The notes: a model not told the origin generated them from the sequence alone. Positions 41,701-49,347 are shown, counted from the first letter of the stretch. The stretch is 64,000 nucleotides of DNA from JBBEAM01 sp942491105 (GCA_942491105.1 CALNZX010000012.1:310001-374000), one strand, 5' to 3'. Numbers and translations are program-made.

Positions 41701-42720
41701 GCGGAAGCGTGCGTGAATCGTCGAACCGACATTCTCGGCGGAGAGAAGAGCGCCGGGGATATCGTTGTCCGAAAGCTGATAATTGGCGATGGCGCCATTG
41801 CCTTCGAACAGCAGGCTACCGACCTCGGTGCCGCTGCCGGTCTCGATTTCCTCACGAATGAAGATCGAGTTGTCCGAAACGTTGCCGTTGGCGCGCGCCG
41901 AGATGGCATTGTTCGTCGCGGCGTAGGTTCCGCCCAGCGGATCCGCGGCGTTGGCGTTACGGTCCAGCAGGATCGTATTGTTGTCCACAAAGGCGGTGTT
42001 GCCGTCCGTCGATTCGAAATCGAAGTTGGTCTGGACGTTGACGACGTTGAGGGTCGCCGCGGTCACCAGCAGACGGCTGGCGAAAGAGCCGCCGAGGTTG
42101 GCGCCCGGCTCGATGTAGCCGGCGCCGAAGACGGGATCGGCGAGACCGCTACCGGGAATCGTCACCTCGATCGTCGACGTGCCGCGGTTGAAGGTGCCTT
42201 CCGCCAGAATCACGTTCGAATCGAAGGTCGTGTCGAGGTTGGCGGCGCCGGAACCGGTGATGCTTGTAACGAGCGTGCTGTCGACCACGAAAGCGTGGAG
42301 ATCCACGGCATCGGTGAAGCCGCCGTTATGGATCGCCGCGCCGTCGATCTCGCCGACCACCGCGCCGGTATCCAGCGTACCGATCTGATTGAGCGCGTCC
42401 GTGCCGCGGGCGATCGCGAAGATCGTGTTGGCCTCGAAACCGATCGAGGTGTTGCTGTCGGCAACGTTATTGATCGAATCGAGACTCCCCGTGCCGCTGT
42501 CCACTTCGGCTGCTACGGAGGAGCTCACCGCGGCCAGCGCGGAGTTGATGATGTTGGCCGAGTTGCCAACCGTCTGCGTGTTGATCGCCGAGATAATCTG
42601 CGCGACATCGATTTCCGTCTCGACCAAAGTTCGTGCCGAGACCGTCGAAGCCAGCGCAAGCGAGAGTGCTAGCGGACTGATCGTCGCCAGCAAACGCGCA
42701 CTACGAGTTCCTAGACGCAT
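38773..42720 (-). CDS. Large secreted beta-strand-repeat protein of the HfaA/HfaB-like locus
   Basis: This 1,315-residue exported protein has signal RLGTRSARLLATISPLALSL, with cleavage near VSA-RT. The body has about 10-12 spaced copies of a V-x-GN-x-I-x-A-x-ATGN-x3-N motif (for example VSGNRVIANAIGN and VDGNLLQATAAGN). These alternate with VLN-x-QR motifs (VVLNSQRTL, FILNSQRNE, VVLNNQRTY). This suggests long beta-helical or beta-sheet stacking units. There is no transmembrane anchor or barrel. ATG 42,720 has GGAGGA 5 bp upstream; a TTG at 42,750 is less likely. It follows the CsgG/HfaB-like gene and is its probable export cargo. Its position recalls HfaD of Caulobacter, but it is much larger, so orthology is not claimed. 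Confidence 0.72.
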   Translation of the reverse strand: MRLGTRSARLLATISPLALSLALASTVSARTLVETEIDVAQIISAINTQTVGNSANIINSALAAVSSSVAAEVDSGTGSLDSINNVADSNTSIGFEANTIFAIARGTDALNQIGTLDTGAVVGEIDGAAIHNGGFTDAVDLHAFVVDSTLVTSITGSGAANLDTTFDSNVILAEGTFNRGTSTIEVTIPGSGLADPVFGAGYIEPGANLGGSFASRLLVTAATLNVVNVQTNFDFESTDGNTAFVDNNTILLDRNANAADPLGGTYAATNNAISARANGNVSDNSIFIREEIETGSGTEVGSLLFEGNGAIANYQLSDNDIPGALLSAENVGSTIHARFRRGALGGVLIAHGESLSLELSDNTVESSARLNASRNEITIDGAMQLDGQFDWDSLGVAGHDQIVDLDESTGFGTGSELFAAGDFYIVNRQFVESGSEVQAAYAETRGADVALSLEDMDSDGSVVVDSNAITAGATANSSQNIIGNTTPDAAEGTSPSIDTVLASVNSQFAGNFEVEGVVLNNVIRTDIGYRDSNLGIEGFGGFEGSSLTMNGNSIAAGATANAGTSSVGLAANTIDNSYDSDDGAASSVENSGAFLNSDPSNDTYQASAGTVVLNSQRTLNGDESSLVGAFLGEPGSGNTIQLFVNAHALDDTNPESVADALTTDSIDGSSFEVSGNSMEAAATGNSFNSLVNHDAGTTYTGSVGTLSQQALEGTEVTGEAYSNTIDVDLAVDDDLTGPIADVSLAVDGNQIVARGTGNQVTTTTLVAANTFNGGAWTGFNDGTGLEDTTAGAIQSPLANDSLDATSTLNASLGALTDQVFVASTAFSESDDNDILVDLVNEPNGGSVLDIAGSASVANNTLGAQSRGNEADNLVMLDVATTASSALGANTNPDVSEYGPLAGIVARQAITGDDGSEVEAVTGANNIVVRTGGLLTGSLDVSGNRVIANAIGNLISNEVSVSALSLDVGPIAGIASSYVDDTSGGDDLYTESSVFILNSQRNEGQDPEDELVRGAPVTALLDNGNSVSVTPDNLTSSTVSVDGNLLQATAAGNSASNGLSIDIGSGPIFADILNRQGNSGDISATNDGSSVTLDIEDANGEGSDTTSANTNMTASLDNNSIGSAAFGSSVFNGLSATAGSNFTPTNAISSASTSPSASNDSNGAMEAHGNMVVLNNQRTYGFEGDEVQISASTTNATIALNATGGMNQGSTSADGNRISAAATANDAVNVISAASGSGSGLPSATINNVQHTSFANVTATVTSASISTTIGGAGVGANLGGSTSVVGGTISASATGNSAVNRISSQGQSFTRSGSF

Positions 42721-42856
42721 TCCATTCCTCCATTTGTCGTACTTCCCCAAAAACGGCTGAAATCAGCCGTCGCACCTTTCGAACTCAGGAGGGCGCGATC
42801 GTTCCGCGCTGCTTCGCGCGGATGCGAGCCCCACCGTCGCTCAGGAACCGTGGTCC

Positions 42857-44197
42857 CTAATCTCTAAGCCGCCACTGCAAGGCGGCCACTTCTTCTTCAC
42901 GGTCGTTTTCGTCGTAGCCGTCGAGGCCAGCCGCCTGCCTGGCAAGCGCCAGCTCACGCCAAGCCAGCGCCAACTCGCGCCAAGCCTGCGCCGCATCGTC
43001 GTGGACGGCCGCGGAAAGCTCTGGCTCAGCGCCCGGCTCTTCCGCCGCGCCTTCGACCAAAGCGGAATCCAGCGTCAAAGCCTCCGGCTCCGATTCCTCC
43101 GCGGTGCCGGCGAGCAGGCCCGCGATCCAATCGGCGGGGCCGCTTCGCGCCGGCGTCCGCTTGGCTTCGCCCTGGGGCGCCACGTCCTCGGCTTCCGGGC
43201 TGTCGGTCACTTCCGCGTTGGCGGCGGGTTCGGGCAGAGTCTCTTCGCTCGCCTCCTCCAGCGCCTCGGCCTTGCCCGGGTTCTCATCGCCCGCCGGGCC
43301 CGGCGGATTGAACGGCGGAATCTGCGGGCCGAGGAAATAGTCGGAAATGCAATCGACGTAGCTCTGCCCCGTCGCCTTGTTGAGCAGGTCGAGCACGGCC
43401 AATTCGATCGCCGTGCGCACACCAAGCTGCACCGGCTCCTGATTCTTCACGCCGGCGTTGAAGTCGACCAGCGTCGTGTCGAAGAAGCGGAAGACCTCGA
43501 ACTCGACCTCGTAGCCGACGATCTGCTTCTGCAGGCTCGAGGTGGCGACAACGACCAGGGAATCGGTATCGACCAAGCGCAGGTCGACGCCGATGTTCAT
43601 GGTGAACACGCGCGCGCGGGGCCCGATCAGATTGAAGGAAGCCTGGGCACCGCCCGATTGGATGTTGTAGTTCACCTCGGTAACGCCGCCGACGATGTAG
43701 TAGTCGGACTTCAGGATGGTGCCGCCGTAATAGGGCACCCAGGGCACAGGCCTGCCGTCGAGCTGATAGACCTCGCCGTCGCCGAGGCGCCGGTTGTCGC
43801 TATAAGCCAGCTCCAGCTCGGCCACGCGGGTATCGAAGCGCTCGTGGATTTGCACCGCGCTACCCAGCTTGCCAAGAGCGGAATAGGCCATCAGGGCGCC
43901 GCCCTGAGTGACCACCGTGCCCTCGAAATCGCTGATCTTTCCAGTGTAGTCGCGAATGTCGCCGACACCGATGCCGAGACGGATATCGTTGGCGCTGAGC
44001 TGTTCCCCATAACAGGAATAGGCCGTATCCAGCGGCGTCGAGTTATCGCGCACCGCCGGGCCGGTTACCACCGGCGCTTCGTCACCGGAAACCTGATTAT
44101 GTCCAATGCTCGCGCAGCCGGAGAGAAATACGCCGAGCAGGGCGGGAGCGAGGAGTCGCGTGGCGCCACCGAGGCGCAAAGTCCGTTGTGTCCGCAT
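42857..44197 (-). CDS. CsgG/HfaB-family outer-membrane lipoprotein with acidic C-terminal tail
   Basis: The 446-residue lipoprotein has a lipobox VFLSGC28. Residues 40-300 form a CsgG/HfaB-type domain with typical segments DIRDYTGKISDFEG, QGGALMAYSALGKLG, ERFDTRVAELELAYSDNR, GGVTEVNYNIQSGG and TAIELAVLDLL. In curli and holdfast systems such proteins make the ring-shaped secretion pore in the outer membrane. Beyond the usual end, about 150 residues rich in Glu, Pro and Ala follow, ending with a near-duplicate AWRELALAWRELALARQ helix. It lies 4 bp after the HfaA-like gene. The family call is firm; HfaB versus CsgG is judged from the neighbour gene. Confidence 0.85.
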   Translation of the reverse strand: MRTQRTLRLGGATRLLAPALLGVFLSGCASIGHNQVSGDEAPVVTGPAVRDNSTPLDTAYSCYGEQLSANDIRLGIGVGDIRDYTGKISDFEGTVVTQGGALMAYSALGKLGSAVQIHERFDTRVAELELAYSDNRRLGDGEVYQLDGRPVPWVPYYGGTILKSDYYIVGGVTEVNYNIQSGGAQASFNLIGPRARVFTMNIGVDLRLVDTDSLVVVATSSLQKQIVGYEVEFEVFRFFDTTLVDFNAGVKNQEPVQLGVRTAIELAVLDLLNKATGQSYVDCISDYFLGPQIPPFNPPGPAGDENPGKAEALEEASEETLPEPAANAEVTDSPEAEDVAPQGEAKRTPARSGPADWIAGLLAGTAEESEPEALTLDSALVEGAAEEPGAEPELSAAVHDDAAQAWRELALAWRELALARQAAGLDGYDENDREEEVAALQWRLRD

Positions 44198-44201
44198 GAT
44201 T

Positions 44202-44879
44202 CTATTGCCCGCCGTCGCCAGTCGTATTGGTGAAAGCGCAGGCGGTACTATCGTTCACCGTCGCCGTTTGATTGCCGTCGTTGACCTGATCGTTGTTCAG
44301 GACCTGGCTGGTCTGGGAGTCGCTGCCGCCGGTCACGGTACCCCCGGAAAAGGAGTTGCTGTTGCCGTCGGCGCTGGAGTCGAGATTGCTGTCGCTGACC
44401 CCCTGATCGTTGTTGATCAGATCCGCCAGGGTGTAGGAGCTGCCTGGCTGGCCGGAGTTGTCGTAGAGCACGCCGAAGGCCACCGAATTGCCGCCGTTCG
44501 GATCGCCCAGGGAGTTGCTTGCCGTATTACCGGTGGTGGTCGCGGAGTTGCTGATCGACGAACTGACGCTCGCGGTTCCCGTGGCCGCGTCCATCGCCCC
44601 CGACGAGGCATTGCCCGTCGCGTTCGCCGAAACGCTGCAGTTCACCTGGTCGCCGGCGAAGTTCGTCGTATTGTTGTTGGTGACATTGTTGGTGATGTTG
44701 AAGCCATCGTAATAACCGCCCTTTTTGCGCTCGATCAAATCGAGTACGGCGGCGTTGTTGGCACGATCTGCGGTCGTTCTGAACTGCCACGGTCGCGATT
44801 CGCTAAAGCCATTGGCCAGAGCGCTCGCTGAGGATAGCGTCAGCGCTGCGATCGCCAGGATTGCAAGCTTGCGGAACAT
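44202..44879 (-). CDS. HfaA-like/curlin-like small secreted protein
   Basis: The 225-residue exported protein has signal MFRKLAILAIAALTLSSASA, with cleavage near ALA-NG. After a conserved-looking start (RPWQFRTTADRANNAAVLDL, then ERKKGGYYDGFN) it becomes Asn/Thr/Ser/Gly-rich. Motifs such as VNCSVSANATGN and LNNDQVNDGNQ are found, with single cysteines at each end of the repeat part. This resembles fibre-forming HfaA or curlin-type subunits delivered through a CsgG/HfaB pore. It is the first gene of the operon, directly before the HfaB-like gene. It shares the ATGN motif with the large repeat protein. The exact orthology is uncertain. Confidence 0.7.
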   Translation of the reverse strand: MFRKLAILAIAALTLSSASALANGFSESRPWQFRTTADRANNAAVLDLIERKKGGYYDGFNITNNVTNNNTTNFAGDQVNCSVSANATGNASSGAMDAATGTASVSSSISNSATTTGNTASNSLGDPNGGNSVAFGVLYDNSGQPGSSYTLADLINNDQGVSDSNLDSSADGNSNSFSGGTVTGGSDSQTSQVLNNDQVNDGNQTATVNDSTACAFTNTTGDGGQ

Positions 44880-45193
44880 TAAGCCCCCCTCCGAAATTTA
44901 CGGCGCGTCACATCGTCTGGCATAAGCCAGCGGAAAGCCGCGACGCACCTCCCCAAAACTGCAAAGTCCTTAACGATGTTAAGCGCCTAGTTAAGCGCGA
45001 AACATTTTAAGGATATTGCTTGGATCGAAAGGTATCAGGCACTTACCGAAGTGGATATTGCGTAGAGACGGGTATTGCCCAGAAGGTTTTTAAACTATCC
45101 GGCAAGTAAATAGTTACCGCGTTACACAGCCTATGGAGGCAATTGAAAGGGGAAAAGGACCATTATTGCGCGAAAATCCGCGCTCCGCTCGGC
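44880..45193. other. Leader region of the hfaAB-like operon
   Basis: No gene is visible in these 314 bp. The region is AT-rich and holds four TTAA tetramers in 41 bp (44,970-45,010), including CTTAAC-GAT-GTTAAG as a perfect inverted repeat and a further GTTAAG 12 bp on. Near 45,168-45,183 a short GCGCG...CGCGC hairpin follows the glpU stop and may end the glycerol operon. Confidence 0.5.
44969..44995. promoter_or_regulatory. Clustered CTTAAC/GTTAAG sites upstream of hfaA-like gene
   Basis: CTTAAC (44,969-44,974), GTTAAG (44,978-44,983) and GTTAAG (44,990-44,995) lie about 90 bp upstream of the hfaA-like start. TTAA half-sites recall CtrA boxes of Alphaproteobacteria, but the spacing here (N5 and N8 between tetramers) differs from the N7 consensus, so the binding protein is uncertain. 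Confidence 0.35.
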
Positions 45194-45475
45194 TCAAACC
45201 CACCTGAAAACGGCCAGCGCGTAGATCAAACAAAGTACCACCGCCACCCAGAGCGGCGGCCCGAGCAAGGCGAGCCAGGCCAGCTGAATATAGGCGCTGC
45301 CTAGCAGCGAGATAAAAAGCCGGTCGCCGCGCGTGGTGTTCAATCCCAGCACGCCGCGGCGCGGGCCGCCGCCAGGAACCCGCCACTCCCAGACCATCAT
45401 GCCGGTCAGCGCGAGCGCGATGAACAGGAAGAAGGCCGCTGTCGGCCAAGTCCAAGCCATCCAAGTTAGGTCCAT
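45194..45475 (-). CDS. glpU: DUF2160 membrane protein of the glycerol ABC operon
   Basis: The 93-residue protein has two or three hydrophobic helices (TAAFFLFIALALTGMMVWEW, and a second stretch LAWLALLGPPLWVAVVLCLIYALAVF). It has the DUF2160-type middle RRGVLGLNTTRGDRLFISLLG. In the rhizobial glpSTPQUV operon this small membrane protein follows the GlpQ permease, as it does here (24-bp gap). Its role in glycerol transport is not defined. Confidence 0.85.
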   Translation of the reverse strand: MDLTWMAWTWPTAAFFLFIALALTGMMVWEWRVPGGGPRRGVLGLNTTRGDRLFISLLGSAYIQLAWLALLGPPLWVAVVLCLIYALAVFRWV

Positions 45476-45499
45476 TGGTCTCGCTCCTTCCCGCCCCGC

Positions 45500-46300
45500 C
45501 TACACCCGGCCGAGGGCGAAGCCCTTCGCAATGTAATTGCGCACGAAGTAAATGACGAAAGCGCCGGGAATGATGGTCAGCACGCCAGCCGCCGCCAGCA
45601 AGCCGAGCTCGTAGCCGGAGGTGCTGGCGGTGCGCGTCATGGTCGCCGCGATCGGCTTGGCGGCTACAGAGGTCAGGGTCTTTGCCAGCAGCAGCTCGAC
45701 CCAGGAAAACATGAAACAGAAGAAGGCCGCCACGCCGACTCCGGCGGTGATCGTTGGCAGGAAGATTTTGAAGAAGAATCTCGGGAAGGAATACCCATCG
45801 ACATAGGCGGTCTCGTCGAGCTCCTTCGGCACGCCGGACATGAAACCCTCGAGGATCCACACCGCCAATGGAATGTTGAACAGGCAGTGTGCCAGCGCCA
45901 CGGCGATATGCGTGTCGAACAGGCCGAAGGCGGAATAGAGCTGGAAGAACGGCAGCGCGAAGACCGCCGGTGGGGCCATGCGGTTGGTCAGCAGCCAGAA
46001 GAAGAGATGCTTGTCGCCGAGAAAGCGGTAGCGCGAAAAGGCGTAGGCCGCCGGCAGCGCCACCGCGACCGACAGCACGGTGTTGATGCCGACATAAAGC
46101 AGCGAGTTGATATAGCCGTTGTACCAGGTCGGGTCTGTGAAGATCTTGACGTAGTTCTCGACCGTGAACTGCTGCGGCCAAAGTGTGAAGCTGCCAAGGA
46201 TTTCGTTCGTGGTTTTGAACGACATATTGAGCAGCCAATAGATCGGCGCCATCAGGAAGAAGATGTAGAAGGCCGGAGCCAGCCAGGTTACGCGTTTCAT
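45500..46300 (-). CDS. glpQ: Glycerol ABC transporter permease
   Basis: The 266-residue MalG-type permease has six hydrophobic helices. The N-terminus LAPAFYIFFLMAPIYWLLNM is followed by SFKTTNEILG. The EAA-like loop is ELDETAYVDGYSFPRFFFKI, close to the family's EAA-x3-G. It starts 5 bp after glpP and forms the channel heterodimer with it. Operon content (glpV, glpS, glpT, glpP, glpU) gives the assignment. Confidence 0.92.
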   Translation of the reverse strand: MKRVTWLAPAFYIFFLMAPIYWLLNMSFKTTNEILGSFTLWPQQFTVENYVKIFTDPTWYNGYINSLLYVGINTVLSVAVALPAAYAFSRYRFLGDKHLFFWLLTNRMAPPAVFALPFFQLYSAFGLFDTHIAVALAHCLFNIPLAVWILEGFMSGVPKELDETAYVDGYSFPRFFFKIFLPTITAGVGVAAFFCFMFSWVELLLAKTLTSVAAKPIAATMTRTASTSGYELGLLAAAGVLTIIPGAFVIYFVRNYIAKGFALGRV

Positions 46301-46305
46301 GGCGG

Positions 46306-47169
46306 CTACTCCTCGTGTCTCATGGCGACGGTGTAGAATACCCAGCAGACCAGCAGGGTAATCAGGAAGTAGATCAGCGACATCGCCGCCGCCGGACCCA
46401 GATCGAACTGCCCCAGCGCGATCTTCATCAGATCGATCGACAGGAAGGTCGTGGTATTGCCCGGTCCTCCGCCGGTCAGTACGAAGGGCTCCGTATAAAT
46501 CATGAAGCTGTCCATGAAGCGCAGCAGGATGGCGATGGTCAGCACCCGGCGCATCTTCGGCAGCTGGATATGGCGGAACACCGCCCAGGAGTTGGCGCCG
46601 TCGATCTTGGCCGCCTGGTAGAAAGCGTCGGGGATCGAGCAGAGCCCGGCATAGGCCAGCAATACGACCAGCGAGGTCCAGTGCCAGACGTCCATCAGCA
46701 CCACGGTGAACCAGGCCGATAAGGGCTGCTGGGTAAAATTATAGTCGAAGCCTAGGCCGTTCAGCACGCGGCCGAGCAGACCGGTGTCGGGTAGCGCGAA
46801 GATGTTCCACATGGCGCCGACCACGTTCCAGGGGATCAGCAGCGGCAGTGCCATTAGCACCAGACAGACCGAGACCCAGGGTCCCTTGCGCGGCATCGCC
46901 AGGGCGATGGCGACACCCAGCGGCACTTCGATGATCAGAATAATCCCGGTAAAGCTCAACTGGCGCAGCAGGGAGTCGTGGAAGCGTTCGGAATGCAGCA
47001 CCTCCTCGTACCAGCGCAAGCCTTCCCAAAAGAAGGCGTTGGCGCCGAAAGTCTCCTGCACCGAATAGTTGACCACGGTCATCAGCGGGATCAGCGCGTT
47101 GAAGGCGACCAGGATGAAAACCGGCAGGACGAAGAGCCAGCCCTTCGGGTTTGCGAGCTTGTTGTTCAT
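46306..47169 (-). CDS. glpP: Glycerol ABC transporter permease
   Basis: The 287-residue MalF-type permease starts at ATG 47,169, overlapping the glpT stop (ATGA). Hydrophobic segments begin with GWLFVLPVFILVAFNALIPL. The EAA loop region reads FYQAAKIDGANSWAVFRHIQLP. It pairs with GlpQ. The frame is open further upstream, but the overlap start has the GAGGCTGCGCG leader and matches family length. Confidence 0.92.
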   Translation of the reverse strand: MNNKLANPKGWLFVLPVFILVAFNALIPLMTVVNYSVQETFGANAFFWEGLRWYEEVLHSERFHDSLLRQLSFTGIILIIEVPLGVAIALAMPRKGPWVSVCLVLMALPLLIPWNVVGAMWNIFALPDTGLLGRVLNGLGFDYNFTQQPLSAWFTVVLMDVWHWTSLVVLLAYAGLCSIPDAFYQAAKIDGANSWAVFRHIQLPKMRRVLTIAILLRFMDSFMIYTEPFVLTGGGPGNTTTFLSIDLMKIALGQFDLGPAAAMSLIYFLITLLVCWVFYTVAMRHEE

Positions 47170-48245
47170 CGCGCAGCCTCCTCGACGATCCAACCGTCGG
47201 CATAGAGCTGGGTATGCGCGGGATCGAAGCGCAGCCGCGCGTCTTGCGAAGGCAAGGCTTCGCCTTCCTGAACCAGCAGCTTGATCATCGAGTCCTGGTG
47301 CCGCGTCTCGACTACCTGGTAGCGCCCGGCGTCGCTGACCTTGACGATATCTACGGGCACCCCCTGCTCGGCGAAGGAGACGAATTCAGGACGCACGCCG
47401 ATTTCCAGCCGCGCGCCGGGGACGGCCGGGGCCGTGGCCTGCCCCGTCTCGATGATCTGGCCACCGAACATGGGACGTCCATTGTCGATCTCGCAGGGCA
47501 GGACATTCATACCCGGCGAGCCGATGAAATGACCGACGAAGGTGTGGCGCGGCCGCTCGAAGAGCTCGACCGGCGTGCCAATCTGGACGATGCCGCCGTC
47601 ATGCATCACCACCACCTGATCGGCGAAGGTCAGCGCCTCGGTTTGATCGTGAGTGACGTAGATCATCGTCGCGCCGACTTTTTGATGCAGTTCCTTCAGC
47701 TTCGAGCGCAGCAGCCACTTGAGGTGCGGGTCGATAACCGTCAGCGGCTCGTCGAACATGATCACGTTGACGTTGTCGCGCACCAGGCCGCGGCCCAGGG
47801 AGATCTTCTGCTTGCCGTCGGCGGTCAAGCCGGAGGCGCGGCGCGGCAGCATCTCCGTCAGGTCGAGCATTGCCGCGATCTCGCGCACCCGCGAATCGAT
47901 CCGCGCCTTGTCGACGCCGCGGTTGTGCAGCGGAAAGGCGAGATTCTGGTATACGGTCATGGTGTCGTAGATCACCGGGAACTGGAACACCTGGGCGATA
48001 TTGCGCTCCGCGGGCGGCATCTCGGTCACATCCTCCTCGCCGAAGAACACCCGCCCTTCGCTGGGCGTCAGCAAGCCGGAAATAATGTTCAGCAGGGTTG
48101 TCTTACCGCAGCCGGAAGGCCCCAGCAGCGCGTAGGCGCCACCGTCGGACCAAGCCAGGTCGACGGATTTCAGAGCCCAGTCAGCTTCGCTTTCGGGCGC
48201 AGCGACGTAACTGTGACGCAGATTCTGCAGGACGATCTTCGACAT
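47166..48245 (-). CDS. glpT: Glycerol ABC transporter ATPase with degenerate signature motif
   Basis: This 359-residue MalK-type ATPase has Walker A GPSGCGKTT, a Q-loop (QVFQF), Walker B VIMFDEP and an intact switch histidine (VTHDQ). A C-terminal TOBE-like regulatory domain follows. The signature motif, normally LSGGQ, reads LTADGKQ. This matters because its partner GlpS has the opposite pattern (intact signature, missing switch histidine). The name refers to the rhizobial glpSTPQUV system and not to the E. coli glycerol-3-phosphate permease GlpT. It lies 43 bp after glpS. Confidence 0.92.
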   Translation of the reverse strand: MSKIVLQNLRHSYVAAPESEADWALKSVDLAWSDGGAYALLGPSGCGKTTLLNIISGLLTPSEGRVFFGEEDVTEMPPAERNIAQVFQFPVIYDTMTVYQNLAFPLHNRGVDKARIDSRVREIAAMLDLTEMLPRRASGLTADGKQKISLGRGLVRDNVNVIMFDEPLTVIDPHLKWLLRSKLKELHQKVGATMIYVTHDQTEALTFADQVVVMHDGGIVQIGTPVELFERPRHTFVGHFIGSPGMNVLPCEIDNGRPMFGGQIIETGQATAPAVPGARLEIGVRPEFVSFAEQGVPVDIVKVSDAGRYQVVETRHQDSMIKLLVQEGEALPSQDARLRFDPAHTQLYADGWIVEEAAR

Positions 48246-48288
48246 TACCGCCCTCCCCCCGTCTGTATGGGCGCCGTCGCTCGCTTGC

Positions 48289-49347
48289 TCATGCCGCCAC
48301 CAGTTCCTGGTTTTCGCCGAAGATCAGGCCCCGCGCGACATCCATGTAGAATTCGGCCTGGGCGCCAACCTGGAAGGGATGAACGCCGTGGGACTGGGAC
48401 ACCCAGGTCTGCGCGCCGAGCTCGAAGTGCACGACGCTTTCAGAGCCACTGAGTTCGGTGACCAGCACTCGGCCGCCAATCTTCACGGCATCTCGACCGG
48501 CCGGATTTGGGGTCACGTGATGAGGCCGGATTGCGAGGAAATAGCGTCCGTCAGCCAAGCCGCTTTCGCTGGGCCAGTAAACCGTCTCGTCGAGATGAAA
48601 GTGCGCGCCGCGCTTCTCGACTTGGGCGACGTTGATCGGCGGGTCTGAAAACACCTGGGCGCTCAGCAGATCCGCGGGTTTACGGTAGATCGTCGCGGTA
48701 TCGCCGAACTGGGTCACCCGTCCTTCGTGCAGCGTCGCCGTCCTGCCGCCAAGCAGCAGCGCCTCGACCGGCTCGGTCGTGGCATAGACGACAATACAGC
48801 CGCGATCCCTGAATAGCCGCGGCAGCTCGTCGCGCAGCTCCTCGCGGAGCTTGAAATCGAGGTTGGCGAGCGGCTCGTCGAGCAGCACCAGATCGGCGTC
48901 CTTGGCCAGGGCGCGGGCCAGCGCCGTGCGTTGCTGCTGTCCACCGGAGAGCTCGCTCGGCCGGCGCTTCAGCATCGGCCCGAGTCTCAGCATCTCGGCC
49001 AGACGCTGCACCCGTCGGTCGATTTCGTCCCTGGCGAAGCCGGCGACACGCAGCGGCGAGGCGATGTTCTCGTAAACCGAAAAATTGGGGTAGTTGATAA
49101 ACTGCTGATGCACCATGGAGACGTTGCGCTTGCGCACCGATACGCCGGTGACGTTCTTGCCGTCGAACCAGACCTCGCCGGAGCTTGGCTTTTCCAGCCC
49201 GGCCATCAACTGCATCAAGGAGGTCTTGCCGGCGAGCGTGGTGCCGAGCAGGACATTGAAGCCTTCGGTATTAAGCTCCAGGGTCGTCTCATGAATGTGG
49301 GTCTCAGCGCCGACCCGCTTGGCCACATCCTTCAAAACCAGTGTCAT
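48289..49347 (-). CDS. glpS: Glycerol ABC transporter ATPase lacking the switch histidine
   Basis: The 352-residue ATPase has Walker A GTTLAGKTS, a Q-loop (VHQQF), signature LSGGQ and Walker B LVLLDEP. The H-loop position reads VYATTEP instead of the usual VxxTHDQ, so the switch histidine is absent. A TOBE-like C-terminal domain is present. ATG 49,347 begins the family-type N-terminus TLVLKDVAKRVG; the frame extends upstream to 49,443 without support. It acts as a heterodimer with GlpT to drive glycerol import. Confidence 0.92.
   Translation of the reverse strand: MTLVLKDVAKRVGAETHIHETTLELNTEGFNVLLGTTLAGKTSLMQLMAGLEKPSSGEVWFDGKNVTGVSVRKRNVSMVHQQFINYPNFSVYENIASPLRVAGFARDEIDRRVQRLAEMLRLGPMLKRRPSELSGGQQQRTALARALAKDADLVLLDEPLANLDFKLREELRDELPRLFRDRGCIVVYATTEPVEALLLGGRTATLHEGRVTQFGDTATIYRKPADLLSAQVFSDPPINVAQVEKRGAHFHLDETVYWPSESGLADGRYFLAIRPHHVTPNPAGRDAVKIGGRVLVTELSGSESVVHFELGAQTWVSQSHGVHPFQVGAQAEFYMDVARGLIFGENQELVAA

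Noticed and set aside
40000..42672. 890-codon plus-strand frame opposite the large repeat protein
   Set aside because: It is antisense to a gene with a clear signal peptide, ribosome site and operon context; no domain or signal is visible in it.
42804..42821. Short GC hairpin between the HfaB-like and large repeat genes as a terminator
   Set aside because: Only 6 bp of stem and no T-run; the downstream gene appears to be in the same operon.
44969..45010. Canonical CtrA box
   Set aside because: TTAA tetramers are present but none of the pairs has the N7 spacing; kept only as an unusual cluster.
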